Of a DNA stretch of 45,437 nt, positions 23,508-33,236 are shown one piece after another (the stretch's first letter is position 1; every line of letters begins with the position of its first letter). Below the pieces are notes generated by a model. It saw nothing but the letters and a program-made list of their open reading frames with translations, was not told the origin of the DNA and did not search any database. Position numbers and translations under genes: made by a program. The stretch lies in NCBI GenBank assembly GCA_028722305.1, contig JAQYHB010000026.1:1-45437 (forward strand), read 5' to 3'. Source of the stretch: Spirochaetales bacterium. GTDB lineage: Bacteria; Spirochaetota; Spirochaetia; Sphaerochaetales; Sphaerochaetaceae.

Positions 23508-26336
23508 ATGCAAAATCAGCTGATCATCAAGGGTGCACGTGAGCACAATCTGAAGAATATCGACCTGACGCTGGAGAAAAACAAGCTGATCGTCATCAGC
23601 GGCCTCTCCGGTTCGGGCAAGAGCAGCCTTGCCTTCGACACCATCTTCGCCGAGGGACAGAGACGGTATGTGGAAAGCCTTTCCGCCTATGCCCGTATGT
23701 TCCTGGGCCGGATGGAAAAGCCGGATGTCGACTACATGGAAGGGTTGCAGCCCGCCATCGCCATCGAACAGAAATCGACCCATAAGAACCCGCGTTCCAC
23801 GGTGGGCACCATCACCGAGATCTATGACTACTATCGCCTGCTGTGGGCGCGCTGTGGCGTTCCCCATTGCCCGAACTGCGGAAGGGAAATCAGCGAGATG
23901 TCGGTGGACCAGATCATCGACGTCGTGTTCTCCCACGGGGAAGGGACCCGCATCATGGTCAGCGCCCCGATCGCCATCAGGCGCAAGGGAGAGTACAAGA
24001 AGACGTTCGAGGATGCGAAGAAGGCAGGCTACCAGCGAGTCAAGGTGGACGGTACGATGTACCTGCTCGACGATGTTCCCAAGCTGGAGAAACAGGTCAA
24101 GCACACGATTGACGTGGTGGTGGACCGCATGGTCATCCGCAGGGAGGACAGGCAGCGGCTTGCCGACTCGATCGAGACCTGCGATGATATGACGGGCGGA
24201 CTGGTGAAGGTCACCTTCGTCGACGCCGACAGGAATGAGACCGAGCAGATCTTCAGCGAGAGGAACAGCTGTCCCTTCTGCGGCATCACCCTTCCCGAAA
24301 TCGAACCTAGGCTCTTCTCCTTCAACAACCCCTACGGCGCTTGCCCTGAGTGCAACGGCCTTGGATTCAAGACGGAGTTCGACCCGGACCTGCTGATTCC
24401 CGATTACAGCCTGTCCTTCAATCAGGGAGCCGTGTTGACCAACAACCCGGAGGCTACCTGGTCCCGCGTCCCTTTCGAGGCGTTGGCCAAGGCCTACCAT
24501 TTCTCGCTGGACACGCCTTTCGACAAACTTCCGAAGGATATCATCCAGAAGATTCTTTATGGCACCGAGGAGCCGCTCTCGATGCACTACGTCTACAAAA
24601 ACGGAGAGGAGACGGTCAACAAGCCCTATCCCGGCCTGATCAAGGACATGTGGAGACGTTACCGCGAGACGCAGAGCATGCAGATCAAGGTCTGGATGGG
24701 CCAGTTCATGAAGGAATCGGTCTGTCCGGTCTGCCATGGCGACCGCCTCAGGCCCGAGGCGCTCTCGGTCACCCTGAACGGCAAGAACATCATCGAGGCG
24801 ACCCACCTTTCCGTCCGGGAGTCCCTGAAATTCTTCAATGACCTGGTCTTGACCGAGAACCAGCAGAAGATCGCGGGACAGGTCCTGAAGGAAATCCGTG
24901 CCCGCCTGTCCTTTCTGAACAACGTCGGCCTGCAGTACCTGACCATCGACCGGGCCAGCGCCACCTTGAGCGGCGGCGAGGCCCAGCGCATCAGGCTTGC
25001 CACCCAGATCGGTAGCGCCCTGAGCGGGGTGCTCTATGTCCTGGACGAGCCCTCGATCGGCCTCCATCAGCGGGACAACCAGCAGCTGATCGATACATTG
25101 AAGAACCTTCGGGATCTGGGCAACACCGTCCTGGTGGTCGAGCATGACGAGGACACGATCCGCCAGGCGGACTACGTCGTCGACCTTGGTCCTGGGGCGG
25201 GCGTCGAGGGCGGCTATATCACCGCCCAAGGCACGCCAGACGAGATTGAGAAGAACCCCAAATCGATTACCGGGCAGTTCCTTGCCCATACCCTGACCAT
25301 CGATGTTCCCAAGGAGCGGAGGAAGGGAAACGGCCATCATCTGAGGCTTGAAGGGGCGAGAAAGCACAACCTGAAAGGGGTCGACGTCGACATTCCCCTC
25401 GGCAAGCTGGTAGTCTTCACCGGCGTCTCCGGCAGCGGCAAGAGCACGTTGCTCAACGAGGTCCTGCTTCCCGCGGTCAAGCGCAGGCTCGCCAAGAAGC
25501 CCGATACCTTCGATGGGTACACCAAGCTGACCGGTACCGGTTTCATCGACAAGGTGATCAATATCGACCAGACGCCCATCGGGCGCACCCCGCGTTCCAA
25601 TCCCGCGACCTATGTCGGGGTCTTCGACCCGATCCGCAACCTGTTCGCGGAGCTCCCCGAGAGCAAGGCGCGCGGCTACAAGAGCGGGCGCTTCAGCTTC
25701 AATGTCCCGGGAGGGAGGTGCGAGAACTGCCATGGGGATGGAACCCTGAAGATCGAGATGAACTTCCTGCCGGACGTGTTTGTCACCTGCGATGTCTGCC
25801 ATGGCAAGCGCTTCAACAAGGAAACCCTCGCGGTCACCTTCAAGGGGAAGAACATCGCCGATGTCCTTGACATGACCATGGCCGAGGCCAGTGAGTTCTT
25901 CAACGCATTCCCCGCAATCAAGCGAAAGATCGATACCCTTTGCAGCGTCGGCCTCGATTACATCAAGCTGGGACAGAGCGCGCTTACCCTCAGCGGAGGC
26001 GAAGCCCAGCGGGTCAAGCTGAGCAACGAACTTTCCAAGATCGGTACCGGCAGGACCCTGTACGTGCTGGACGAGCCGACCACGGGCCTTCACTTCGCCG
26101 ACGTGAAGAAGCTGATGGAGGTGCTCAACCGGCTCGTGGACAAGGGAAACACCGTGGTGCTGATCGAGCACAACCTAGACGTGATCAAGCAGGCTGACTG
26201 GCTGGTTGACCTCGGGCCGGAAGGAGGGGACGAGGGAGGGACGATTGTCGCCCAAGGAACTCCTGAGGATGTTTCTCTTTGCATGCAATCTTATACAGGC
26301 TATTATCTGAATAAGATTCTGCATGACAACGCATAG
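23508..26336 (+). CDS. uvrA: Excinuclease ABC subunit A
   Basis: A 942-residue DNA damage sensor with two ABC ATPase modules. It contains Walker A GLSGSGKSSL (about 31-40) and GVSGSGKSTL (about 640), two ABC signatures (LSGGEAQRIRLATQIG and LSGGEAQRVKLSNELS), and two DEP Walker B segments (VLDEPSIGLHQRD, VLDEPTTGLHFAD). Zinc modules are seen at CPNCG...CPFCG/CPECNGLG and CENCHGDG...CDVCHGKRF. As a dimer with UvrB it finds bulky lesions in nucleotide-excision repair. The ATG at 23508 matches the family N-terminus (NQLIIKGAREHNLKNIDL). The next gene starts within its last codons (14-base overlap). Confidence 0.98.
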   Translation: MQNQLIIKGAREHNLKNIDLTLEKNKLIVISGLSGSGKSSLAFDTIFAEGQRRYVESLSAYARMFLGRMEKPDVDYMEGLQPAIAIEQKSTHKNPRSTVGTITEIYDYYRLLWARCGVPHCPNCGREISEMSVDQIIDVVFSHGEGTRIMVSAPIAIRRKGEYKKTFEDAKKAGYQRVKVDGTMYLLDDVPKLEKQVKHTIDVVVDRMVIRREDRQRLADSIETCDDMTGGLVKVTFVDADRNETEQIFSERNSCPFCGITLPEIEPRLFSFNNPYGACPECNGLGFKTEFDPDLLIPDYSLSFNQGAVLTNNPEATWSRVPFEALAKAYHFSLDTPFDKLPKDIIQKILYGTEEPLSMHYVYKNGEETVNKPYPGLIKDMWRRYRETQSMQIKVWMGQFMKESVCPVCHGDRLRPEALSVTLNGKNIIEATHLSVRESLKFFNDLVLTENQQKIAGQVLKEIRARLSFLNNVGLQYLTIDRASATLSGGEAQRIRLATQIGSALSGVLYVLDEPSIGLHQRDNQQLIDTLKNLRDLGNTVLVVEHDEDTIRQADYVVDLGPGAGVEGGYITAQGTPDEIEKNPKSITGQFLAHTLTIDVPKERRKGNGHHLRLEGARKHNLKGVDVDIPLGKLVVFTGVSGSGKSTLLNEVLLPAVKRRLAKKPDTFDGYTKLTGTGFIDKVINIDQTPIGRTPRSNPATYVGVFDPIRNLFAELPESKARGYKSGRFSFNVPGGRCENCHGDGTLKIEMNFLPDVFVTCDVCHGKRFNKETLAVTFKGKNIADVLDMTMAEASEFFNAFPAIKRKIDTLCSVGLDYIKLGQSALTLSGGEAQRVKLSNELSKIGTGRTLYVLDEPTTGLHFADVKKLMEVLNRLVDKGNTVVLIEHNLDVIKQADWLVDLGPEGGDEGGTIVAQGTPEDVSLCMQSYTGYYLNKILHDNA

Positions 26337-29300
26337 ACGACACTATTTTGCTATCTTGTGCGCTCTGGCACTCCAGCTGGAGTGTCTTCCCCTTCATGCG
26401 GACGCCTTGCTGAGGAGCCTGGTTTCCACGGCCGACCGATATGAGCTGGAGCAGATGGCAAGCCAGCGTGGCATGGCTGTCCGCGGCCTGTCCGACGACG
26501 AGCTCAGAACCCGTCTTTTCGCATTGGCAGGGGAGGATGAAGAAGGGGAGGAACGGGAGAAAGCTGGCGAGTCCAGCTACCAGATGCGGATTGAGAATGC
26601 CGAGCGGATGCGGAAGGTGGGTGACGGCTCTTTGGTGACGCTGCTCGGTGACGTAAGGGCGATGATCCGCGTCACTCAGGACCCTAGCGGGAAAGAGAAG
26701 GAACTGGATGCCGACAAGGTGATTGTCGACGCAGACCACACGCTGTTCTCCGCCATGGGAGGGGTCGTCTATACCGACCTGAACCCCGATGCGGCGGTGC
26801 AGGGCATGCAGGGTGACATCATCACTTTCGACTGGCAGGACTCCTTGCTGAAGATCACCGGCGGAATGACCGAGACCGAGCGGACCAACAGCAAGGACGA
26901 GAAGGTGGAGTTCTATACCACTGGAGACGAAATCACCTATGACACCAACCAGGGGCTGATTTTGTTTCGCCACGGTTCAATCACCAACAACCCGGTCCAC
27001 GCATACTCGTCGATTACCGCCAGCAAGCTCGCCGTCATGGACAACGGCGACATGTTCATCGAGAACGCCTACCTTTCCATCGGACGGGTTCCGGTCCTCT
27101 GGCTTCCGTTCTTCATCTTTCCCGGCAGCCGGATGCTCGGGAACCCTGCCATCGGCATCGAGAGCGACAGGGGCTGGTTTGTCAATACCACCTTCGAGTT
27201 CTACGGTACCTATCCGGGTGTCTCCAGCGGTTCCTCCTCGAGCTTCACGCGCCTGCTTGAGACCGATGACGGGGCAGTGAAGGTGCTCGATGGGTCGGTC
27301 TACCGTCCACTTGGCCAAGGAGAAAGCCTCAGCCGTTTCCAGCAGTGGGCGAGGGACAGCGGCTCCTATATGGCACTGATTGCCGACAGTTACCAGAACA
27401 GCGGTCTGGTGGGGGGGCTGGTGACCGAGAACAATCTCTGGGGGAAGCGGCTTTCCCTGAAGTTCGACGGTAGGATCGCCACGACCACTACCGGCAAGGA
27501 TACCCTTACCAGCTACAGCTCCTATCCGAAGACCCGGTACCTGGTGGAAAGCGAGGTCTCCCTGAAGACCCAGACACTTTCCCTGACCCTTTCCATGCCG
27601 CTGTATTCCGACCCGAGGGTAAAGCGCACCTACACCAACCGTTTCACCAGTTTCTCGATGGATCACCTCTGGGGGGCCGACTGGCCGACCACCTATTCCA
27701 GCGAGGTGACCACCTATACCTGGAAGGTCAGCGGTTCTTTCAAGCTCCCCACCTGGTGGGACAGCGAGCTGATCAAGAGCCTGACGGTCACCACGGCCGA
27801 GGCCTCGGCCACCTACAAGTGGTTAAGGGACAGCGACAGCAACACCTACGGCTACGTCCTGAATGCGGTGACGCTTCCCAGCCTCAAGGCCTCCATGAGC
27901 GGCACCATCTTCTCCTTCAGCGAGGAGCGGGCTGGTTCCCCCACGACAAAGACCCGGACAGAGCAGGAAGAAGAGGACGAGCTCGTCAGGAAGGAGAGCG
28001 AGGTTTCCGCCGACCCGCTGGTCAACGCGATGATGGAAAGCGCGTTCAATGCGCGCTCTGCCACCACTGCAGTGGCCAAGAGATCCCGGTCTGTGTCGCT
28101 GACCTACTCGCTCAGCGAGAACCTGACACAGACAGGTTCGAGCCAGAACAACACGTTCGACTGGGAGGACACCCAGTACCGGTACAACCAGAGCAAAGGG
28201 TCACTGCTCTTCGACACGGTCGCCGATGGCTCTTGGCTCACTTTCAGCGAGGAGCTGGATCCCTCCTACACGAGCACCTACGACGCCTCGAAAAGTACCA
28301 GGGAAACCAAGGGCTTCACCCTCTCTTCGACCACCAAGGGCGCCATCCCCCTCATCGGCCTTTCCTACACGCTGACCCAGAAGCTTTACACCTATTCGGA
28401 GACTACCACCTACAGCAGCGCTACCGATACGGAGAGCACTACGTCGGAGACTATGGCCGGAGAGTTCAACAAATCCACGGTGACCACCCACCAGGTGGCG
28501 CTCTCCAAGAGCTTTGCCCTTTCCAAGGGAACCTTGACACCGACCATGACCTGGGTTCTGCCGCCACTTACCCAGTCGTTGACGCCGTCGGTCACATACA
28601 GGATCGGCCCATGGACCTTTTCCGGATCCTTCAAGTTCTCCGCCCAGAAGGAGGCAGGGCCGCTGGAAAGGGACTTGGGAACGCTCTCCTTGGGGCTGGA
28701 CACCCGGTTCCTCACGGTAAGCGTGAAGGGCACCTATCAGACCCAGGAATACAAGTCCGACGAGTTTTGGTATCCGTTCGCCTCTACCGGCTCGGCGGCG
28801 TTGAGGCTTCTTGGATGGACCTTCTCCGGCAGCTATGACTACCAGAACGACAACGACAGCTACGGGATGCACCACTTCAATTCCCTTTCCGCCGGCCTGG
28901 CCTGGGGGCCGGTCAAGTCGACGTGGAGCTGGAACGGCCAGCGCGACGAGCTGGAAAGGTACAAATGGATCACCGTGGTGGATCTGGCTGATGGCAAGCT
29001 GGTCTGGTGGAAGCGGCGCATCACCCTCACCTGCGACCTCGACTCGACAATGACAGTCAACTATCAGGACCGGTATGCGACCAACCTTGCTTTCAAGCTC
29101 TCGGTCGGTTTCTCCATCGCCGAGTTCCTGGAGGTGAAATTCTCGATGTCGTCATCCAACACCAGCTTCTTCACCTATTACAAGAACGATACCTTCCAGT
29201 GGAAGGAGATGTGGCAGGACCTGGCCCGCTCGTTTGACGTATTCGGTGGCGGTATCCGGCAGACGAATTTCAACCTCAGCTCCCTCGGACTGGAAATCAT

Positions 29301-29499
29301 CCATCATATGGACGATTGGACTCTAAATTGCAAATACACAGGAAGTGTTGTATTATCGGACAATAAATATTCTTGGGTTCCTGTCATTTCGGTCTTCCTC
29401 CAGTGGAAGACGCTACCGGAACTCAAGGTGGACGAGAACTGGACGCGGAAGTCAAACGATTCGGCTTGGCAGGAAACCAGCTCGGTATATAGTGACTGA
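26323..29499 (+). CDS. LptD/OstA-like outer-membrane assembly protein
   Basis: A 1058-residue protein with an N-terminal signal sequence (FAILCALALQLECLPLHADA). An OstA/LptA-like periplasmic domain (about 95-250) has repeating beta strands such as LTGDV/ADKVIVDADHTLFSA and GDEITYDTNQGLILFRHGSI. It is followed by IGRVPVLWLPFFIFPGSR, a typical LptD junction. The rest (about 300-1058) is a long alternating Ser/Thr/Tyr/Trp-rich region consistent with a large beta-barrel. LptD inserts LPS in Gram-negatives; many spirochaetes lack LPS, so the cargo may be another glycolipid. The order uvrA-lptD matches what I recall in T. pallidum (TP0514-TP0515). A highly acidic stretch lies at about 72-85. Confidence 0.85.
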   Translation: MTTHRRHYFAILCALALQLECLPLHADALLRSLVSTADRYELEQMASQRGMAVRGLSDDELRTRLFALAGEDEEGEEREKAGESSYQMRIENAERMRKVGDGSLVTLLGDVRAMIRVTQDPSGKEKELDADKVIVDADHTLFSAMGGVVYTDLNPDAAVQGMQGDIITFDWQDSLLKITGGMTETERTNSKDEKVEFYTTGDEITYDTNQGLILFRHGSITNNPVHAYSSITASKLAVMDNGDMFIENAYLSIGRVPVLWLPFFIFPGSRMLGNPAIGIESDRGWFVNTTFEFYGTYPGVSSGSSSSFTRLLETDDGAVKVLDGSVYRPLGQGESLSRFQQWARDSGSYMALIADSYQNSGLVGGLVTENNLWGKRLSLKFDGRIATTTTGKDTLTSYSSYPKTRYLVESEVSLKTQTLSLTLSMPLYSDPRVKRTYTNRFTSFSMDHLWGADWPTTYSSEVTTYTWKVSGSFKLPTWWDSELIKSLTVTTAEASATYKWLRDSDSNTYGYVLNAVTLPSLKASMSGTIFSFSEERAGSPTTKTRTEQEEEDELVRKESEVSADPLVNAMMESAFNARSATTAVAKRSRSVSLTYSLSENLTQTGSSQNNTFDWEDTQYRYNQSKGSLLFDTVADGSWLTFSEELDPSYTSTYDASKSTRETKGFTLSSTTKGAIPLIGLSYTLTQKLYTYSETTTYSSATDTESTTSETMAGEFNKSTVTTHQVALSKSFALSKGTLTPTMTWVLPPLTQSLTPSVTYRIGPWTFSGSFKFSAQKEAGPLERDLGTLSLGLDTRFLTVSVKGTYQTQEYKSDEFWYPFASTGSAALRLLGWTFSGSYDYQNDNDSYGMHHFNSLSAGLAWGPVKSTWSWNGQRDELERYKWITVVDLADGKLVWWKRRITLTCDLDSTMTVNYQDRYATNLAFKLSVGFSIAEFLEVKFSMSSSNTSFFTYYKNDTFQWKEMWQDLARSFDVFGGGIRQTNFNLSSLGLEIIHHMDDWTLNCKYTGSVVLSDNKYSWVPVISVFLQWKTLPELKVDENWTRKSNDSAWQETSSVYSD

Positions 29500-29507
29500 C
29501 AGGTGGT

Positions 29508-30482
29508 ATGGAAATACAGATAACCTTCGATAGCCAGGACGTGATGCAAAAGGTCTGCGGGGCAGGGGACAGGAACCTTCCCTATCTGGAATTGCTGACT
29601 GGGAGCGAGATCATCGAGCGTGGCAATATCCTGACGGTCTCCACGAGCCAGAATGAGACGGGAGACCAGGCCCAGGTGTTGATCGAGCGCCTGAAGACGG
29701 CGTCAAGGGGCCGCGAGGCGATTACGGAAGCCGAGATCTTCATGGAGTGGCAGAGCCTGAAGAATGGAGAGACGATGCCACTGGGATGGACGCGTCCGGA
29801 AAGCGCCAGCCCCATGGTTTCCGTGCATGGCAGGCTGATTTATCCGAAAAGTCCCGCGCAGGAATCCTATATCCGGCTGATGGACAGCGACCAGATCGTG
29901 TTCGCCACCGGCCCTGCCGGCACAGGCAAGACCTTCCTGGCGGTGACCCATGCCCTCTCGTTGCTGTTTTCCGGCAAACGGCAGAAGCTGGTCATCACCC
30001 GTCCGGTGGTGGAGGCGGGGGAGAGCCTCGGGTTTCTTCCTGGTGACTTGAATCAGAAAATCAATCCCTATCTGAGGCCGCTCTACGACGCGATGGAGGC
30101 GGTTGTCAGCCCGACGGCGGTGCGCAAGCTGGAGGAGAATGGATCCATCGAGGTGGCTCCGTTGGCCTATATGCGCGGCCGCTCCCTGCAGAATGCCGTG
30201 GTGCTTCTCGACGAGGCGCAGAACACGACGAAAGAGCAGATGCTGATGTTCCTGACCCGGATCGGGGAGAACGCCAGCGCCGTCATCACCGGCGACGAGA
30301 GCCAGGTTGACTTGCCCCGGGGAAGACAGAGCGGGCTTACCCACGCGCTCTCGATTCTCCGGGACATCGATGGAATCGGCATCGTCCGTTTCCACAGCAG
30401 GGACGTCGTGCGGGGAAGAATCGTACAGAAGATTATTGACGCCTATGCCTCGGATGGCGCGTCAAGAGGAATGAATGGATGA
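29508..30482 (+). CDS. PhoH-family ATPase (PhoH-like)
   Basis: A 324-residue protein. The N-terminal 110 residues are the PhoH-like extension, and the ATPase core begins at about 113 (YPKSPAQESYIRLM). Walker A is GPAGTGKT (135-142), Walker B is NAVVLLDEAQN, and TGDESQVDLPRG is the arginine-finger region. It is probably an RNA-linked ATPase or helicase; it is often next to ybeY, as here. Overlaps the next gene by an ATGA at 30479-30482. Eight bases follow the lptD-like stop. Confidence 0.92.
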   Translation: MEIQITFDSQDVMQKVCGAGDRNLPYLELLTGSEIIERGNILTVSTSQNETGDQAQVLIERLKTASRGREAITEAEIFMEWQSLKNGETMPLGWTRPESASPMVSVHGRLIYPKSPAQESYIRLMDSDQIVFATGPAGTGKTFLAVTHALSLLFSGKRQKLVITRPVVEAGESLGFLPGDLNQKINPYLRPLYDAMEAVVSPTAVRKLEENGSIEVAPLAYMRGRSLQNAVVLLDEAQNTTKEQMLMFLTRIGENASAVITGDESQVDLPRGRQSGLTHALSILRDIDGIGIVRFHSRDVVRGRIVQKIIDAYASDGASRGMNG

Positions 30483-32761
30483 GTAAGGCAACAAAAACCG
30501 GAACGTCCGAATATGGCATCCAGCGAATCACCTCGGTGAGCTGGGTGCTGATGATACTCGTGGCCGTCGGCGCGATGCTGGTACCGATCCTGCTCTCCTT
30601 GGACATCAGCATGGTGGCCAGGTACAGCCTGAAAAAGTACCAGGTGGGCGAGCTGTGCGACGAGGACGTCTACGCTCCCGCCACCTTCGAGTTCATCGAC
30701 GAGGCGAAGACCGAAGAGGCGCTGGAAGAGGCGCAACGGGCCGTTCTTCCGACCTTCACCTATTCGCTGAACGAGACGCTGCGGGCTACCAGCCGCATGG
30801 CGCAGTTCATCGACGCCTGGCAGAACTACAGCCCGGAGGAGGCCGCGGGGAGAGTGCGGGACATGCTGGAGAAGGAAGGGCTGACCGACTCGCAGCAGAT
30901 TGTCGGCCGGTATGCATCGCTTTCGTCCGATGACCGCAGCCAGCTCTTGCTGGCCAGCCAGGAGACGATGCAGAACCTGCTCGACCGCGGTGTCTACTCG
31001 GAACAGGATTTCAACACGATCCGCGCCCAAGGATACACCTCTTTCCTGTTGAAGGATATGCCCGGTAGTGGCGGCAGGCAGACGGTCTCCATCGAGCAGA
31101 TGGCGTCCAAGGACAACCTTGAGAAGAACATGACCAGCTGGATGGAAGCCTATACCGTCTCGATCAAAGGGTACCAGCTTGTGCTGCTCGAGGATACGAT
31201 GCAGCTGCTGATTACCGAAAACGTACGCTATGACCGGAACCTGACCCTGTTGGAACGCGACCAGGCCAAAAGCGCCACCGCTCCGATTTATGTGACGGTC
31301 ACGAAAGGTCAGAAGATCCTTGAGAAGGACAAGGTGATCACCGCCAGCCAGGTGGCGTTGCTCGAGGAGGCTGCCCACCACCGTACCGCATACAGCATAT
31401 TGGAACTGATTGGTTGGAGCGTCTATACCGTACTGATTACCGCCTGCGCGGTCGTCGTCTTTTTGATGTTCATCCCGCACTCTCCGAGAAAGTACCAGTA
31501 CCTGCGCTTCGCCATGGTCGCGGTGCTGCTGAGCGAGATTGCCGGCTATTTCATCATCCGCTACACCAAGACATTGCCGTACGACCTGAAGGAGTCCGTC
31601 ATCCCCTACATCCTGGCGCCTTTGTTCGTCAGCCAGGTGAGCGACAAGAAACGGTATGGGGCTGTCATTGCCTTCCTGATGGCGTCCTATTCGCTGCTTC
31701 TGCCAGACGCCACCATCATGACATTCTTCATCTGCCTCACCAACGGCGCCATCTGCGTCTTCTTCTTCCAGCACGCGGACCGGAAGGTGGAGAACATCTA
31801 CCACTGGCTTTACGCCTGTATCACCTGTATCTTCACCGAACTGGCGCTCAGCCTGGTCGAGGATGTCTCGCTCGCCACATTGATGCCGATCATCGGCGTT
31901 CTGGTCATCAACATCACCGTGTCGGTTGCGCTTTGCAGCCTTGCCGTTTCGATTTGCGAGAGTGTTTTCAACCTGCCGACCGAAAACAGGCTCAACGAGC
32001 TTGCCTTCAGCCACAGCCCGTTGCTTGACAGGCTGGAAATGGCGGCGGTAGGGACCTACAACCACTCGCTGAATGTCTCCGAGCTGGCGTTCGAGTCCGC
32101 CAAGGCGATTGGTGCCAACGCCATGCTTGCACGCGTCGGCGGCCTGTACCACGACATCGGGAAGATGGACTACCCCGAGTACTTCGTCGAGAACCAGGGG
32201 GACGAGAACAAACAAAACGACCTGAAGCCGAGCCTGTCGGTCGCCATCATCAAGAGCCATGTGAAGACCGGCATCGAGAAGGGACGTCAGGAAGGTCTGC
32301 CGGCTGAGATCCTCGACATCATCGGTGAGCACCACGGCAACGACGTCATCAGCTTCTTCTACCGTAAGGCCCAGGACCAGGCGGGCGAAGACGCAGACCT
32401 GGTGAGCAAGAACGATTACCGGTACGACGCGCCACTGCCTGACAGCAAGGAGGCCGCCTTGGTGATGATCTGCGACTCGGTCGAGGCGGCAAGCCACACG
32501 GTCAAGAAGCCGACGCCTGGCAAGTTCGAGAAACTGGTCCACACGATCATCATGCAGAAGATCGAGCACGGCCAGCTCGGCGAGAGCCACCTCTCGCTGA
32601 CCGACCTGGATGTGGTGAGCAAGACGCTGACAAAAAGCCTGATCGGACGCAACCATCACCGCATCGAATACCCGAAGGAAACCACTGCGAGCGGCGAGGA
32701 TGCGCAAAAGCCGTCGGCCTACGGGCCTGCCAACCAGGAGAATGCAAACGAAAATGAGTAA
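30479..32761 (+). CDS. PgpH-type 7TM-HD cyclic-di-AMP phosphodiesterase
   Basis: A 760-residue membrane protein with the YqfF/PgpH layout. A first membrane span (about 20-42) is followed by an extracytoplasmic 7TMR-HDED domain (about 45-300), then seven spans (about 310-485) and a cytoplasmic HD domain (about 510-720). The HD metal motifs are TYNHSLNVSELA, LYHDIGKMDYPEYF and EHHGND, ending in MICDSVEAAS. PgpH hydrolyses c-di-AMP to pApA; this implies c-di-AMP signalling, though no diadenylate cyclase is in this window. It lies between phoH and ybeY, a grouping conserved in Firmicutes. The start overlaps the phoH stop by four bases, and its end overlaps ybeY. Confidence 0.92.
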   Translation: MSKATKTGTSEYGIQRITSVSWVLMILVAVGAMLVPILLSLDISMVARYSLKKYQVGELCDEDVYAPATFEFIDEAKTEEALEEAQRAVLPTFTYSLNETLRATSRMAQFIDAWQNYSPEEAAGRVRDMLEKEGLTDSQQIVGRYASLSSDDRSQLLLASQETMQNLLDRGVYSEQDFNTIRAQGYTSFLLKDMPGSGGRQTVSIEQMASKDNLEKNMTSWMEAYTVSIKGYQLVLLEDTMQLLITENVRYDRNLTLLERDQAKSATAPIYVTVTKGQKILEKDKVITASQVALLEEAAHHRTAYSILELIGWSVYTVLITACAVVVFLMFIPHSPRKYQYLRFAMVAVLLSEIAGYFIIRYTKTLPYDLKESVIPYILAPLFVSQVSDKKRYGAVIAFLMASYSLLLPDATIMTFFICLTNGAICVFFFQHADRKVENIYHWLYACITCIFTELALSLVEDVSLATLMPIIGVLVINITVSVALCSLAVSICESVFNLPTENRLNELAFSHSPLLDRLEMAAVGTYNHSLNVSELAFESAKAIGANAMLARVGGLYHDIGKMDYPEYFVENQGDENKQNDLKPSLSVAIIKSHVKTGIEKGRQEGLPAEILDIIGEHHGNDVISFFYRKAQDQAGEDADLVSKNDYRYDAPLPDSKEAALVMICDSVEAASHTVKKPTPGKFEKLVHTIIMQKIEHGQLGESHLSLTDLDVVSKTLTKSLIGRNHHRIEYPKETTASGEDAQKPSAYGPANQENANENE

Positions 32762-33236
32762 GGTCGCCCATATCATCGATATCAGCTATGAGGACTCGTC
32801 CGAAGAAAAACGGATCGACGGGCAGATGGTCGAGGACCGCTTGTACCGGATTCTCGACGCGCTGGGAATCAAAACCCCTGTGGAGTTCTCCGTCTCTTTT
32901 GTCGACGACGATGCCATCCACCAGCTGAACAAGCAGTACCGCAATATCGACCGTCCCACCGACATCCTTACTTTTGTCCAGGAGGATGACAACAGCTTTC
33001 CCGGCATGCCTGCCGAGGAGGCGAGGGTGCTTGGAGACATGGTCATCAGCCTCAGTTCGATGCGCTCCAATGCCGAGGCCTTTGGCGTCAGCGAGGATGA
33101 GGAGCTCTTTCGTCTTCTGATCCACGGGGTCCTCCACCTGCTGGGGGAGAACCACGAGACCAACGAGGTGGAGAAAGAGCCGATGCTCCAGAAGCAGGAA
33201 CGGCTTTTGGCACAACTCAGGGGGTCGCAGGAATGA
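32754..33236 (+). CDS. ybeY: Endoribonuclease YbeY
   Basis: A 160-residue UPF0054 metalloprotein. The zinc site is HGVLHLLGENHE (His, His, His), close to the canonical HGxLHLxGYDH with Tyr-Asp replaced by Glu-Asn. NRPTDILTF is seen here as DRPTDILTF and GDMVIS follows. YbeY acts in 16S rRNA 3'-end maturation and ribosome quality control. The ATG at 32754 lies inside the last codons of the pgpH-like gene (8-base overlap), and its own stop overlaps corC by ATGA. Confidence 0.95.
   Translation: MSKVAHIIDISYEDSSEEKRIDGQMVEDRLYRILDALGIKTPVEFSVSFVDDDAIHQLNKQYRNIDRPTDILTFVQEDDNSFPGMPAEEARVLGDMVISLSSMRSNAEAFGVSEDEELFRLLIHGVLHLLGENHETNEVEKEPMLQKQERLLAQLRGSQE

Noticed and set aside
23502-26171. 889-codon minus-strand frame opposite uvrA
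   Set aside because: Antisense shadow of uvrA in a GC-rich genome.
30443-32776. 777-codon minus-strand frame opposite the pgpH-like gene
   Set aside because: Shadow frame; no recognisable domain and no start signal.
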